Below, piece after piece: positions 1 through 13,100 of a stretch of DNA of 64,000 nt. This DNA comes from Calonectria ilicicola. Taxonomy: Eukaryota > Ascomycota > Sordariomycetes > Hypocreales > Nectriaceae. The stretch lies in NCBI GenBank assembly GCA_020809705.1, contig CP085828.1:6014001-6078000 (forward strand), in the 5' to 3' direction. A model generated the notes under the pieces. The model ran no database searches, was not told the DNA's origin, and saw nothing but the letters and a program-made list of their open reading frames with translations. Position numbers and translations under genes: made by a program. Numbering within the stretch: the stretch's first letter is position 1; each line of letters starts with the position of its first letter.

Positions 1-1
1 G

Positions 2-1240
2 CGTCCAACCCTGAGCTCTAATTCGAAGTCGGATCGAGCATCTAAGAAAGCTCTCAGCATTAACAGTGGCGAAGGACACTCATTCCGACTCTTCCGCGCA
101 CCTACACCCAGGACAATGTTGAAGAAGCCCTCACGCGAGTCCTTGCGTTCAAGCTCGACTCATCGAAATGCACTAGCACGTACAAGCACGGGTCACTCGT
201 CCAAAGACGCTCAATCTATCGCTAGCAATGATAAGCGTTCTGGCCGATTCGGACTTGGTAAGAAGTCCGACGGCAAGGAGCAACCATCGGATGACTTGAC
301 AAAGATGATGGACCGAGCGAGCAACTACATGACGTTCTCATCAATTAAGATGCCCTCTGTGGTGCTCTGTCTAAGCTACAAGGGCAAGGAGCAGCGCAAC
401 TTTGCCGACGTCCACGACTTTGTATTCAGGATGCCCAGTGTTGAGTGGCAAAACAAAACGTGGTCCAACCTCGATCTGGCCTTGGCACTCAAGAAGGCGG
501 TCATGAAGGCTCTCATCTCTCACACTGGTGCCCTTATCGGAAACAAGTTTTCGAAGCACAGGCCCAATGCCGAGCAACGGAACAAGCTCCGGGAGTTGGC
601 CAATAGTTCTGTTCTGATTGCTCCTGCATCGTCAGCTGCTTCACAGCATTACTCTGGGAGCATAAACGACAGCGATGACTCGTCTAGCATGTATGGCACA
701 TCACCTGTGGACTTTTCACGGTCGCCGCCTCGGTCTCTTCACGGTAGCACACATAGCAGCATACCCGCATCCAGCTCTTCTCGTCGACGAAGCCGCAGTT
801 CCAGTGTCACCAGCCGCAAGTCTTCGCGCACGACGGCTTCCGGCAAGCCTGGACCTAATGTCCCTACGTACTTGATGATGACGCCGCCAACGCCTGTGGA
901 TGACCCACGTGGCAGACAGAATCACGGCATTGAGCTGCTTCGTCCGGGCACAAGCAGTGGGTTCAGCATGATAGCATCTACGCACAATCAACATACACTC
1001 AGGCGGGGCACACCCATCGAACGTCCGCAGACAAGCATGAGCAGCCATAACACCGAAGTCCGAAGAAAAACTGGCACTAGCAATCTCAAAGATAAGCTCA
1101 GCGCACTAACTGCCCGCATGAGCAATCGCGACACAAATGGATTGCACGATGAGGAAACAGACAGGGATGAAGATAACCGGCCACCTTCACGAGATCCAAG
1201 ATCCAGGAGACTCAGTTGGAGCGGAAGAAGTAGATCGTGA
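2..1240 (+). CDS. FMP27: FMP27/Hobbit-type bridge-like lipid-transfer protein, C-terminal part (5' truncated by window)
   Basis: The open frame enters from the left edge in frame 2 and runs 412 codons to a TGA. The first Met (116) is internal, because the frame is open upstream of it. The block DDLTKMMDRASNYMTFSS, followed by MPSVVLCLSYKG, FADVHDFVFRMP and IGNKFSKHRPN, is the conserved C-terminus of the fungal Fmp27/Hob protein. That family (Hobbit/KIAA0100/BLTP2) forms long repeating beta-groove bridges that move lipid at ER-plasma membrane contacts; this is family knowledge, since only the tail is visible. Downstream is a Ser/Arg-rich low-complexity tail of about 200 residues containing an SSRRRSRSSS stretch, typical of the disordered end in Pezizomycotina. 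The rest of this very large gene must lie left of the window. Family call is confident; nothing can be said about the N-terminus. Confidence 0.85.
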   Translation, partial: RPTLSSNSKSDRASKKALSINSGEGHSFRLFRAPTPRTMLKKPSRESLRSSSTHRNALARTSTGHSSKDAQSIASNDKRSGRFGLGKKSDGKEQPSDDLTKMMDRASNYMTFSSIKMPSVVLCLSYKGKEQRNFADVHDFVFRMPSVEWQNKTWSNLDLALALKKAVMKALISHTGALIGNKFSKHRPNAEQRNKLRELANSSVLIAPASSAASQHYSGSINDSDDSSSMYGTSPVDFSRSPPRSLHGSTHSSIPASSSSRRRSRSSSVTSRKSSRTTASGKPGPNVPTYLMMTPPTPVDDPRGRQNHGIELLRPGTSSGFSMIASTHNQHTLRRGTPIERPQTSMSSHNTEVRRKTGTSNLKDKLSALTARMSNRDTNGLHDEETDRDEDNRPPSRDPRSRRLSWSGRSRS

Positions 1241-4200
1241 AGTGGAGGAGTGAGAAGGGAGAGAGACAAGAGGGCATCGTGAAAGATGTTTTCTGGTGGA
1301 TAGAGAAAATGGCGCGGTTGTAGTATAGATATCGATCATATGGGCAATGGCGTACTGGATGGAATTGCGCAAAGAGGAGGGAGTTTTCTTTGTCTGTTTT
1401 TTCAGATTTTCATTTTTGGATCCCCATACATGTGTGTCCTCGCGGCGAGAAGAAAACTCAATGGGAGTACAGTACAGTACAGCAGCATACGAATACGGGG
1501 GGAGCAAGGGAGGCAGCGTGTTTTGTTTCTCGATACACCTTGTATAGCACTAGCGGTTCTTGGATGGGACAGGGACAACTGGCGGAAAATACCGTGGTAG
1601 TTTTTTTGTTTATAGGGAGAGGGGGGGTGTTATCCTCACCACGAGGGGAGAGGGGTTTCATCCCGAGCTGAATTCCGTATGTAATACAAAACATATTAGA
1701 CGTTCATATCAAGTTCGTTTTTAGAAACCAAAAGCGTAAAAAGGTTGGATAGGATAGGATAGGATAGGATATGTGATGGCATGGCATGCACAATGACGGC
1801 ATTAAATGTGCATACATTACTCGCATTCATTACTCGGCTCCTTGTTTGTTGGGGCCAATCCCTGCTGGACGATTTGAAAAGATGATGCTGCAGCGGTCTT
1901 TTTTTTTTTTTTTTATAACACATGTCGTGTAGTGTTGTATCTCTCCGACGCTGTGTTTCATGGGGACAGGTCGTGTGACGCTGCAAGTTTATCTCTACAC
2001 ATGCACACTGGCGCATTTTGGATGCACTACGACACAAGGGCCTTGTTTGTTTTCCCCCTTTTTTTTTGGTGCTCTCACACACACCACCCACCTTGTCCTG
2101 GTTAGATTAGTTTTCTCAAGTCAGATTTTCTTTTTTGTGAGTTTTTTTGTGTGTGTTTTCCAGGTCAGATTGCGTTGGGAGTGCTCTCCCGCCCCCGCCT
2201 CTCATCTCTCTTCTTCTCTCTTATCTCCCCCAATCTTCATCCCCATTCCACATTTCCCAGCTCTTTTTCTTTATTTGTTCAGCCCTACAGGTTCATGTAT
2301 ACACTTTCACTGCTTGTTTCTCGCCACTCCGTGGTGGATACTCCGTGTCGGAGCGGAAGGCCCTATGCACCCACATACTAGATCGGGCAGGTAGGGCCTC
2401 ATGTCGTGCTGGAAAGAGCCCCTCCCCCTCCCCTCCTTCCCCCCGGGACGTTGGCGGGCAGGCACAGGCGCAAGGGGGGGGGGAGAGGGAGAGAGGAAGG
2501 ACGGAGGGTCGGAGGGGGTGCACACATTGCCGATGCGGGTACAACCGAGTCGGAAGGGAAGGGGGAAGGAAGGAAGGGGGGAGGGGGGGCGTGTGCCACG
2601 ATGGACGAGATAACGAACATTGGGGAATCGGACGACGAGGGTGGGAGGGCAGGAAGGGAGTGAGAGCGGAAGATGGAGGGGCGTATACACGACACGACAC
2701 GAGTAAACACGAGTAAGGGAGAAGAAGAGCAAAGAAGCAAAACGAAAAGAGGTGGTTGGTTGGCCGTGTAGTGCGCAAAGGGAGAAAAAATCAGGAAGAA
2801 AAAATTTTCTTCATGTTGCTGTTCTCCTCCCTTACACCGCCGATCCAACGCGCGTGAGTCTGCACCACATTTACAGTGTGCGTTGGTTGACGAGGGGGAG
2901 GGAAGAAAAAAAAAAAAAAAAAAAACACATACAGTACACGCCCACCCTTGTCCTCCACATGTCAGGCCAAAGCTTCAAAGTCGGAGTGCAGCAAAGGCCT
3001 CCCAAACGGCTCCTCTCCCTTGCATCTGTCGTGCCGCTTAAGCTAGCGAAGTGAAGTGATGCCATCCATGCGGGTGCAAGTGCGGCACCGCCCAAGCCGC
3101 CGCAATTGAGGAAAAAAAAAAAACAATCAGTGGATGGATATGTTGCCCTAAAGCAGAAAAAAAAAAAACCATCCATTGGCGATTAAGAGGGAGGAGGGAC
3201 AGAAAGCGGGGGGCGTCTAGATAGCCCAGCCAGACGCGGTCCGCCATGTAAAATGCAGGCCCTTTAATCACCCACGTCTGCAGCGCAGCACCCCAGTTCG
3301 GTTCTCTCCCCCACAGCAGGGAAACATCAAATGAGAGCGATCAGCGGCGAGATGAAGTCAACCTCACCGCCCAACTCCATTGTCACCAGACGGCCGACTG
3401 AAGCAGCAGCCCACAACTGGCCCAATGGTCCAGGAGACACAGCCCACCACAGCCCATCAACTAGTTAACGTCCGACAACTTCCAACGGCCAAAGGGTCCA
3501 GTCTCCACCCGGCCCTGAGCCCGCCGCCGTCAAAACGAACCCTTTGCCCGGCCGCGCGGGAATATCGCGCATCTGCCGGTCCGGTCCCTCCTTGGCCCTT
3601 AGGAGAGCCTTAGCAGAGCTCCACTTCCCACGAGGACCTTTTCTAGAACCGCTAGAAAAAGAAGCTGCGCATTGAACCCTTAATCTCCCGTCCACCTCGC
3701 CCGCGGCAGTGGTACTCGACGACGTAATTAATGCGACCATGGACCATGGTGCATCTTGCCGCCCTGGTCACCCAACCCTGCCTGCCACCACCGAGCCCAT
3801 GGACCCAACCCATCCATCCATCAATCATCTATCTCCCCATGCATCTGGTGTGTCTGGTGTCTGTTGTCTGGTGTCTGGTGTCGAGTAGTTTAGCGTCTGG
3901 CCTGCCATGGCATGGCATGGAATGGCATGGCCTCGTGTCTGGCATGCCTCCCCCCCTCTCTCTCTCTCCCTTCCCCCCTCAATTCCCTCTCTGTCCGCCT
4001 GCTACTCCTCCCTCCCAATCGTTTCTCTCTGAAGCCATCCGCTCTGTCAAGCTGGCCGTTGGGCACACTTGCATGCATCCACCCACCCATCCCACCTCCA
4101 GACAGCTGGGCGAGTCTCCCCCACGTCAACCAGGCTAACTCCAAACTAACCAAGCGAAATTCAATTCGGCTCTCCAAATTCTTCTCATCTCGTTTCCCCG

Positions 4201-5368
4201 CTTCACGCCATCAATGCAAAACTAATGTGATGTGATTCAAGAAATGTGTCTCAAAATTTGTCCAGGTGGGTTTGCTTATCCAACAAAAAGCTATCTACCA
4301 ATGTGGTAATGTCTTGTCCAAAAAAAATTCCCATATGCTTGTTTCATGCGCCAATGCCGAAAAATATCCTTCCCATCGTACAGACACTATCGTAACATCC
4401 AACTGTGCCTTCTTGTTGATATCATCTGTTCCTAGAGTTCGCCGTATCCGTAAAGTTCTGATTCGCTCAGTTCGTTTCAATCCCAAAACAAATATTCCCT
4501 TTCTGCATTGTCTCAACAAAATGCAACCTAAAAATCACCAACCACCCCATCTTCTTCAAACTCCGGCATGAGCCGTCTTACTCTTGAGAAAAAGAAAAGA
4601 AAAAAAAAGTATGCGTCGGTGCATTCCGCCACCTTGTAAGGGGGAGTCGAGCAGCCCCCCAAAAAAGTAACGTTCCAAAGTGGACGGAGAGAAAGATAAT
4701 AAAAGAAATATCAAGCAGAAGCAATTCCTGACACCGTGCCATATGCTGGGTAATCCATCTTTTCGTGACAAGATAAGCAATAAAAAAAAAACTCCTGGAA
4801 ATGCTTGTCGCTTCTAAATCATGGCCCTTCTCGAATGGGTCTAGTAGGTATGTAGATTGTGTTATTCGTTTCGTTTGTCGTACTATGTGTGTTGTGTGTG
4901 CGTGTACTTGTCGAATGCCGAGGTTCTCCGGTTCTCGCTTTTCCGCTTGTCGGGCTTGTGCCAGCAACTGTGCCTTATCCGTCGTATCGCTCGCCGAATG
5001 AGCGCGCCGCCCTTCGCACTTTTTTTCCCAAAATGAGTCAAACCCTGTGGCCGTCATGTCAGGGTGAGGCCATTGCCCCTTTGAGACAAGGGCCGGGTTT
5101 AATGACGAGCTTGTGGGACCTTCCATAGCTTGCTTGTGCGTTCCTGGCCTTCCAAAACCCTTCCCCGTGGAAAAATTTTGCATCGTATTACCAATGCATT
5201 GGTAGAGAGGGCTAGGGGGAGGGCTGGGCTCGGGTGGCTTTCCGAGGGTCGTCCTGCCCGAATCAGCGTTGCAAAGGAACCCTGCTCAGGCACATGACGT
5301 GTCATCATCCTGGCGCTGTTGGGAAAGTGACGGAGAACCTTGGCCCCCAGACTGCGGCAGAGGCCTTC
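1241..5368. other. Gene-free interval, microsatellite-rich, between two convergent genes
   Basis: No coding region is supportable here. Visible structure: five tandem GGATA units at 1747-1771, a 16-nt T run at 1899-1914, a strongly purine/G-rich stretch at about 2470-2660 with a ten-G run at 2474-2483, a 20-nt A run at 2906-2925, CTGGTGT-type tandem units at about 3846-3890, and CATGG repeats at about 3905-3930. Open frames of 130-200 codons on both strands are low in complexity, overlap one another and resemble no family. The interval should contain the 3' UTRs of both flanking genes. Confidence 0.6.
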
Positions 5369-7108
5369 TTACGCTGTCATCGGGATCCACCTAACCGGGA
5401 CGCCATCAGCCGAAACCTCGTAAGGCTTGGTGCTCATCTTCCTAGGAGGAAGCGCCCAGCGGGCTCGGCCTGGTCGCTGGTCATCCAGCTTTCCGCGCTT
5501 GCGCATAGCCATCTCCATAACTGCAATGCGGATGAAATCGGAATTCTCACGCATTTCCCGCTGTCGCATGCCGGGAGGGCAGCCAGCCGCAGCAGGGCTG
5601 GAGCTCTGCTGCTGGGGTTGTTGAGGTTCAGGGCTTGGCTGCAGCGAAGTTGACGGGTAGGGATTCCGACCAGCGGGTGCGGCTCGGTAGCGTTGGATTT
5701 TGTATGTGCGCATCTGAATAGATGCAGCAAAAGTGCCTGCACGATACGTTTTTGATGGTGACTCGATGCGTGCGTTTGTCGTAGGGTTGAGATAGCGGCG
5801 CATTGCCTCAGATGGAATATCCTCAAGCACAGGCGGGCGACGCTCATCCGCATAGGGCACGTTGGGGTCAATGGTGAGAATCGACCTCGTGAGCATGTCA
5901 TCCGGGGGGATGGAGGGAAAGTTGATGGCGGAAAAGGACTTTGCAGCTGATCGCAACGCACGGAGTGAGGCAGTCAAGTTCGACTTAAAGGCAGATCTCA
6001 GTGGCTTGAAAGGGTGCAGGAACTGCGATTTCGCACTAGTAGTTTCCTCCTCGGGTTGTGCCAGCGGCGCAAAGTCCATGTCCTCTTCCTCAACTTCTCC
6101 AGCTAGAGGGTGCTCGTCAACGGATCCTGGGGGTGACAAGACGGGCTCAAAAGACATGCGCTTGGGTGTGAACTTGTTTCGGCGCGAGAGGGAGCTTGGA
6201 GTCCTGGGGGTGTCGAAAGATGACAGGCCGTCGCTGGAGAAGGAATCGTCCAGGGATGGGATCGAGTCGATGGAATAGGTCCTGGTGGATATTCCACAGC
6301 CAAGGTTGCAGTCGCTCACGCTGTCATCGTCGTCCATGGCGTCCTGGGGAGGCGAGAGAAGCATGTCCAGTGGGCTGCGGCTCAAGCTCCAGCACATCTC
6401 CTTCTCGGAGCTGTCCTGGCACTCGAAGACCTCGTCCAGAGTCATGGGCTTCATGGTTCGACGACGGCGTCGTCTAAGTTGATCAGGGCGCGGAATGTCG
6501 GTAACAGCTAGCAGAGCAACGAGCGAAGGGGAGATGTTATCGGAAGAGAACGTCTCCTTGGTTCGCTTGCGCTGCGACGAGTGTCGCTTCTGCGGGTGGG
6601 CGCCATTGCGGTTTCCGTTGCTGGTGGGGATCTTGACGGGGCTTGTAGGTGTTGTTGACTTTGTAGTTAAGCTCGTCGTAGTGGTTGGCGGGCTGGCGGG
6701 GGACAGAGACATGGTCTCTCGTCTGTCCTTGCGTTTACCCATTGTGGCATCGGCGACTGGGCGTATAGGTACGGGAGTAATAGTGACGGCGATGTTGGTC
6801 TTGCCTTCGTCATACTTGGGCGACCAGCGCACAGGGGAGAAGATGGAGATGGGTAGTTGGTTCGTGGTTTCAACGGGGATATGGTTATGATGATCAAAGG
6901 GGAAGTTGGTCGAATATGAATGCGAGGTTGTGGAGGGAAGAGTTTCCGAAGGGATGGAAGGTGAGCGGGAGGGTGTGGATGTGTTATAATTAGTATTGGC
7001 AGAGGCAGCATCGGTACCAGCAGCTGAAGAAGCCGGGGCAGGAGTGATGCGCTGGCTCAGGCCCTGGCCCTGGCGGTGGGCAAGCAGGAAGGAACGTGGA
7101 GACATCAT
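5369..7108 (-). CDS. Conserved fungal hypothetical protein, Ser/Pro-rich, 579 aa
   Basis: Single-exon gene. The frame opens at 7153, but the first ATG is at 7108 in the context GCCACCATG, a near-ideal initiation site, so I start there. The N-terminal ~200 residues are Ser/Thr/Pro-rich and probably disordered. A run of six arginines precedes TMKPMTLDEVFECQ near residue 230. Ser/Asp-rich segments follow. The strongest block is the C-terminal ~60 residues, where SDFIRIAVMEMAMRKRGKLD is followed by PGRARWALPPRK and VPVRWIP. I remember this tail as conserved in hypothetical proteins of other Pezizomycotina, but no function is known to me. No signal peptide or membrane segment. Its 3' end faces FMP27 across 4.1 kb. 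Function is left open; a nuclear or cytoplasmic regulatory role would be a guess from composition. Confidence 0.7.
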   Translation of the reverse strand: MMSPRSFLLAHRQGQGLSQRITPAPASSAAGTDAASANTNYNTSTPSRSPSIPSETLPSTTSHSYSTNFPFDHHNHIPVETTNQLPISIFSPVRWSPKYDEGKTNIAVTITPVPIRPVADATMGKRKDRRETMSLSPASPPTTTTSLTTKSTTPTSPVKIPTSNGNRNGAHPQKRHSSQRKRTKETFSSDNISPSLVALLAVTDIPRPDQLRRRRRRTMKPMTLDEVFECQDSSEKEMCWSLSRSPLDMLLSPPQDAMDDDDSVSDCNLGCGISTRTYSIDSIPSLDDSFSSDGLSSFDTPRTPSSLSRRNKFTPKRMSFEPVLSPPGSVDEHPLAGEVEEEDMDFAPLAQPEEETTSAKSQFLHPFKPLRSAFKSNLTASLRALRSAAKSFSAINFPSIPPDDMLTRSILTIDPNVPYADERRPPVLEDIPSEAMRRYLNPTTNARIESPSKTYRAGTFAASIQMRTYKIQRYRAAPAGRNPYPSTSLQPSPEPQQPQQQSSSPAAAGCPPGMRQREMRENSDFIRIAVMEMAMRKRGKLDDQRPGRARWALPPRKMSTKPYEVSADGVPVRWIPMTA

Positions 7109-10100
7109 GGTGGCACCTGCGCTAGTACCGACCACCCCGGGGGCAGAAACAGGTCAAGTGCGGCAGGCAGCCAGTTGCTGATGCTGGGGCCCTTGGGTCC
7201 TTGGGTCCTTGGGTCCTTTGGTGTGTGCTGGCAGGTGGGCTAGCGGAGGGTCCAAGGCCGTGTTCCCGCTGGCATGTCTCGCTGCGAGAACCAGCGGAGC
7301 CAGCGGAGCGGGGAGGGGTCTTTTTGGGGCCAAGAGCGCTAGCTTCCAGCGCGTCGAGGCCAGCTTAGGGCACACCTGGCGACCCAAGATGTGCGTGCTA
7401 CAGCGCGTTCTGGGGCGGTGCTTTAGGCGGTGCCTTGGCGGAGCTCCAGCGCAAGCAACAACAACAACGCACAACAACGTCTGCCAGCAAAGAGTGTGCG
7501 GTCAGCAGAACGCGGGGCACTCTAGCTCGAGATGCGATTGGAATGCTGCGTGGGCAAATTGAGATGCTGCTCCGTCTGGATCAATTAGGTGTCAAAACTC
7601 AGGGTACTTCTTTGGGCCCGAGTTTCAAGTCACTTCCGTGCTTCCTTTTTCCTAAGCCCCAGCCAAAAGGGGACTTTGAGTCACGGGGAAACTCAGACGT
7701 CCAGCCAATCCCAGAGATGAAACCCAGGCGGACTAGACCTGGCCGTGAAGCCGTTCGGAGACGACCGCGTGTGCTTTCCGGCGGTTCTCAGTACGTAAAA
7801 CCAACTCTTGGATTGGCTATGGGGCACGAGGGCACAGGAACCAGCAACGAAGCCAAAGACAGGCCAGAGGCCGAGCAAATCAGAAGGTCGCTGTGAGTTA
7901 TGTAAACGGCACTACTTGCTTGCGCGTTGTTCCTTGCAGGTCTCTCGAGGTCCCTCTCTGCCGTGTTCTGAACAGCCGTTTGCTGTCTGAGGCAGGCGCG
8001 CGCGTGTGTGGCGGGCTTGGACGCGTGGGCGAATCGAGTCGTCGTTGGAAGAATCGTGGGGCCGCGGAGATCTGGTGGACCATGTCGGTGTTTCTCGGCC
8101 GGCAGATGGGCAGCGCAGGCGACGACGACGGAACCGACAATAAGTGACGAGAAAACCCTCCGCCGGGCGATATCAACCCATAAAATACACCGAGCCGTTT
8201 CCTCCCAACATCAGAGGTGGTAGCGAATACTTATTAGTGCTTCCGATTGTTTCCCCCCAACGCTGTCGTGTGGGGGTGCGCGAATGCCTGGATGGGGCGT
8301 GTAATCAACTATCAACCTGGCGTCTCAGACGGAGTCGATAACCCAAGGCGCCAAACAAGGCGGACGAGTTGGCACACAATCCACGGGATCAGTCACGGCG
8401 TAATTCTTCGTCAGCTCAGCAGCAGCAGCACAAGCCAGATTAGGGGAGCAATGACAGGCCTCGGCTGCGCAAGCAGGGGCTCAGTCCGACCGTATGGTAT
8501 GAGAAGGGGTGTCGGAGAGTACCTGGAAGAGTCGATGACTCGACCAGGCTATCTCTGGCAGCGAGCGGCGTAGTCGAATTGTGTTGGGCCAACTGGCAGA
8601 ACGGCAATCGCTTACACCTCTTCCTGGGATTGCGTCGCTCCTTATATCCGCAGCGTCGGACTGGCCTCTATCATCTCATCCAGACTTGTGCTGCTCTATC
8701 TGTGTATCTATCGCTCCCAGAACAGCCTGATATGCTTTCCATGGTGACTGTCGGGTTAAGCCGTGGCGTTCCCGGCTCGGATTCACATCACCACCAAGAT
8801 AACAATAGTAGCAGGTCGGCCATCGTCCTCGCTCCACCACTCACCTTCGCGCGCCACCCACACTTTAAACTCAACCACCCTCGCGCCCAGCCCACCCCAG
8901 CTGTTACTGTACTGATAAGCAATTTACACTAGCGGGCCACCACGGGGTCGGAAGGGAGAGAGGAAGGATAAGACATGCACCATCCTCTTTGATACCAGTT
9001 CCGCTCGGGGAGGATGTTGTTTGCCGATGACCTGCTGAATCTGCTAATGGCCATGAGTCCCGCTTCTGCCAAAGTTCATCGCTTAGGGGGTGTTGACCCA
9101 TCATCCCGTGCGTCCAGACGTAACGTGTGTAATGTAATGTAAAATATGACGGCGCGGGATGCACATCTGTTCCTGTAATACTGTGCATAACTCGTGTTTC
9201 GATAAGGAGTTGAGGCCCTCTCCGCCAAGCACATTGTGTATGCCTTCACCGTTGAGGATCAACACCAAGGCTTGTTACTCACTCATCCATGGTCATTCAA
9301 CTCAACGGAGCCTTCGGGCGAACGTCCGGCCCTTTTTCCGATGAGCCTAAACGGATCCTCGCCTTGAGGAATTTCTTATCAATATGCGAAACCTCAAACC
9401 AACCAGAGGCAGCCGTGATGGCATCATAGCACAAAAGGGCGAGTTCCGCCCACGCCGTCCTCCACGTTCCATCCACACGGTTTTTTCTCTCCTCCTCAAT
9501 GCCGACCACTATCATCCCTGGAGTTGCACATCCCAACGTCTGGCCTCAGATGCGAGCGAGACATTGATCCATCCCTGGTGGCGCCACATTTCGAGGTGTG
9601 AGTGTCTGTCTGCTGAAGGGGTAAAGGGGGAGACCGATTTCCCCATTCCCCCGGCTCGGCAACCCCTACCGATAATTCCATTTGACTGGGGAAGAGGTTG
9701 CGAATGTCTTGGAAATGATTGCCAGAGGACAGACGCGGTGACGCACATGCACTGCCAGGTAGGTGTTGTGACAGTTATCTCGTTCTCTCATGCAAACCAC
9801 CCACCCACTCGTGTCGCTTGGTTCCGGGCACGACGGGTTCACGGATTCGGCTCTCTGCATTGCATCGTGGTGTTCATCCAAAGCAGCGGATGCTTGGCTT
9901 CATTTTAGCAGTGACATCACCAGCCAGTGGCGAGCTGAACGGTGTGTGCACGCGCTTGGCCCAGGCTTGGGGTCACGCGAGTCTGTCATCCCGATAGGCT
10001 CTTTATTGTGTGACATGTCGGGCCTGGACTGGCACTGGCGTTCCAAACAAAGCCAAATCCAAATCCAAATCCAAAGCAAAACACACACCACACAGTGAGT

Positions 10101-13100
10101 GACTCTGGCTTCAAAGGCATCCGCCACTTCCGCGCTCGGTTCCCATTTCATGGCCCCGTTCCCCCCAAAGGATGGATGGTGGACTCTGGACTTGGAGCTG
10201 TTTTGTGCTGGCCCAGACAGGCATGGGGTTTCTTATCAGTCGCGCCTCATTCGTCACTGGCCTTGGGGCCTGCGCCGCAGCGTCATACGCCCACCCATCG
10301 CATCCCCCAGTCATCAAAAACGCGGGGTCTGAGGCCCACCTGCAGGTTGGGGCCTAGGGTCTCTTTTCATGCTGATCAGTCCCTCGCTTCCTGCAAGTGC
10401 GCCTGGAGTAGAAGGAAGTCAGAAGGAAGCATGGACGTGTTCATTGTTGCATTTGAGGTGGCACTGGAGCGAGTCACGTTTTACCTATTGGGCGATTTGG
10501 GTGTGAGTTGTGTGTGTGTATGCGTGTATGTGTGGACAGTACAGTATGTGTGTATGCTCGGCATGCTGGACTACCGGAGCTTCAAGCAAGCATTCTGCCT
10601 TCGATGCTGCCTCTCTGCTGCTGGGGCCCATCGTGGTTCCCACACCGTATGCTCACGTGCCGCACACCCTGGCACACCCCCCAGCACACCTCCCAGCACG
10701 CTGCTGCCTTAGGCTGCAAACCCTTGAGCTACCAGGCTCCGTCCTTGTAGTTCGCAGTCCAGTCCAGTCCTTCTCGTAAGGTTTCCAAAACGTTCCTAGG
10801 GCCGAATCTTAGCACTCTTTGATTTGGCGGGCATCAAAGCGCACGCAAATCGAGATTTGATCCCGCCCTCGTCGATGCGATACGATGCGATACCCCCGTC
10901 TCGCTCCCCGTTTCCCTCTCCGTTTCCATTTTCACCACGCTCGCTCCACGCACGCACCCCGACCCTTCACCATCGGCTTCTAGCCCGGCCCTGGTCTGCC
11001 ATCGACGCTAACTCGCAGGACCCTTCAGTCTTCAGTCTCCGACCGCGGAGCGCGCTTATCGAGGCTATTACCATTGTCTCTGACTCGACCATTGAGGCCA
11101 AATCCCGCCTTTTTAAACAGAGTTTAGAGATGCTTCGGCTGCGTTATCTAGAGGCGGATCTGATGTTACAGCACGCTCAACACTAGGCCACAATGCAACC
11201 TACAGTCCTTCCTCTTTGGGTCACGACGTACAGGAACCCCAATGCAACTTAAACACTTCCCGCTTATATCCGCCATTCTGGATGACAGCCCTAGCCAGCT
11301 CTGCCAGATCGTATGATGTGATAATTTTTATCCAGTTCCTGTTTTCCCATATTGTCGTAATCGGTAAAATCGGTCACAATCGGTCAAAACTCGTATCCAA
11401 AAGTTCCATGCTCTCTTCCCAAAGTGCATTTACTCAAACAAAAGATCTCCCTGACTTAATTAAGCCAAGACCCTTCCGATAATTAATTGCGGCTCAGAAG
11501 AGCCGCCCACAGCCCACCACCCAAGTCTCTGTTTCCAGAACTGTACAGAGCCTCCTGCTAACGATCACCCAAAAATACCAAATTACGTGAGGGTGGATTG
11601 ACATTCTTCAACGCTCCTAGTTGGTTGCGCACATGGCCAAAAGTATCAGCCACGTTTTACAAATTCATCATCCACAAATCGAATTATATATATAAATTAC
11701 ATATAGAACTCTCAACGGTTTGGTTTGACTGTTCATTGACTATGTGGGTTTGGCCAAACCTTCTTATGCTGGCGTCTCTCACCCCGCAATTCAACTTACC
11801 CTAGACAAAACTCAATTCCAGCCGTACGATTCCCACAAACTCAAATAATGAAAATAAAAATAATACTACATCGTGGGTCCATTATTTTGGAGTTTATTAA
11901 ATATCTTGGTTTCATTTTATCTACTATCCGCGTAATTTTTGAGGTGGCACGTATAAATAGTAGAATATCTGGAGTACAAGTCAATACCTCACCATTTTTG
12001 CACACATCAGACAAGGCATACTGAAGATCACACAGCGACCACATACATTGAAGGCATGTAAAAACAAACCTTTCATTTCAATACCCTAAGCATCTTAAAC
12101 TTTTTAATTCGCATTAGCCAGATTCAAATAGCACTTTGCTGCTGGTCAGTTGCTGAGTGGGCTGTGATTCTAACGACACGGTCTCCCGCGCCAAGGGGCA
12201 GGGGACGTGTTCCTAAATTTCTGTTTGTGATAATATTTGCCTTTAATTATGAGAAATTTGAGAACGGGGCAAATTAAAAGAGAAATGAGCGGTAAGGGTG
12301 CGTTGAAATGGCCGTTATAACACCGAATTTCTAGAGTTTGTCCTTGCAGCTAAGGTAAATGGGTCTATGGTCGACATGGCTGCTCGCGAAAGCCGTTGGA
12401 AAGTAAATATTTGTCATAAAAGAGACATCTGAGAGTCTCCAAATAGATTCCTGGAACTGCTATACTTATGCGATGGAATTTCTGGAAGAGATGAAATGGC
12501 TTGTCGGATAGTTTGCTGAGGCGAGTTGTTGGTTAGGTTAGTTTATGCTCTTGACAGACTCGTTTGGTTCAATGTAGAGCTCTTTGGCTTGTTTTAGATC
12601 AGCTAACCTGATGGTGTTTTTTTGTCACACCATATTGTCCAACATACATATGCCTAGGGGGTGATGTGAACTGGCAAATCGTTGACATCTGTCACGCACT
12701 GTAGATAGCCTCAATGGTTTAGTCTGACCAACGCTGTAACAGCCAAATCAACCAGACCGACTGCAGGCTGCGGGAAGACCGTTTTCACATAAAAATACAG
12801 TCAATAATGACAATCGTATCCTTTTTGCCCTACAGAGCTGGCCGTGACCGGCGTCAACACCATTCGGACTGTGTTGTGATCACCGGGATCGACAGGATCA
12901 ACGGGGTCAAAGCGGCTCCGACCACCGAAACAGCTGACTAGCAACAACCGCTACAAGTAGCCTAGATAGACCCTCCAATTGGCAGGGCAAGAGCTCCTAA
13001 TGCAATGCATCTGGAGCCATAGCTATCTATTGATAACATCCTTCCCTGGCGAAGCGGAAAAATATTTCTTCGTTTATACAAGTGTGAGTAAGATCGATGA

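Noticed and set aside
1747..1771. GGATA tandem considered as an internal telomere-like repeat
   Set aside because: Does not match the fungal TTAGGG repeat; a simple pentanucleotide microsatellite.
2147..2848. Open frames of 140-190 codons on both strands in the G/C-rich microsatellite zone
   Set aside because: Low-complexity, mutually overlapping, no domain or codon pattern; explained by a purine/pyrimidine strand bias lacking stops.
4578..5183. 201-codon minus-strand frame downstream of the 579-aa gene
   Set aside because: No family resemblance, ends in a Phe/Ser run from an A/G-rich tract; more likely 3' UTR.
10095..10712. 205-codon plus frame
   Set aside because: Composition is not protein-like (repeated CVCVCV from GT repeats) and other frames are equally open.
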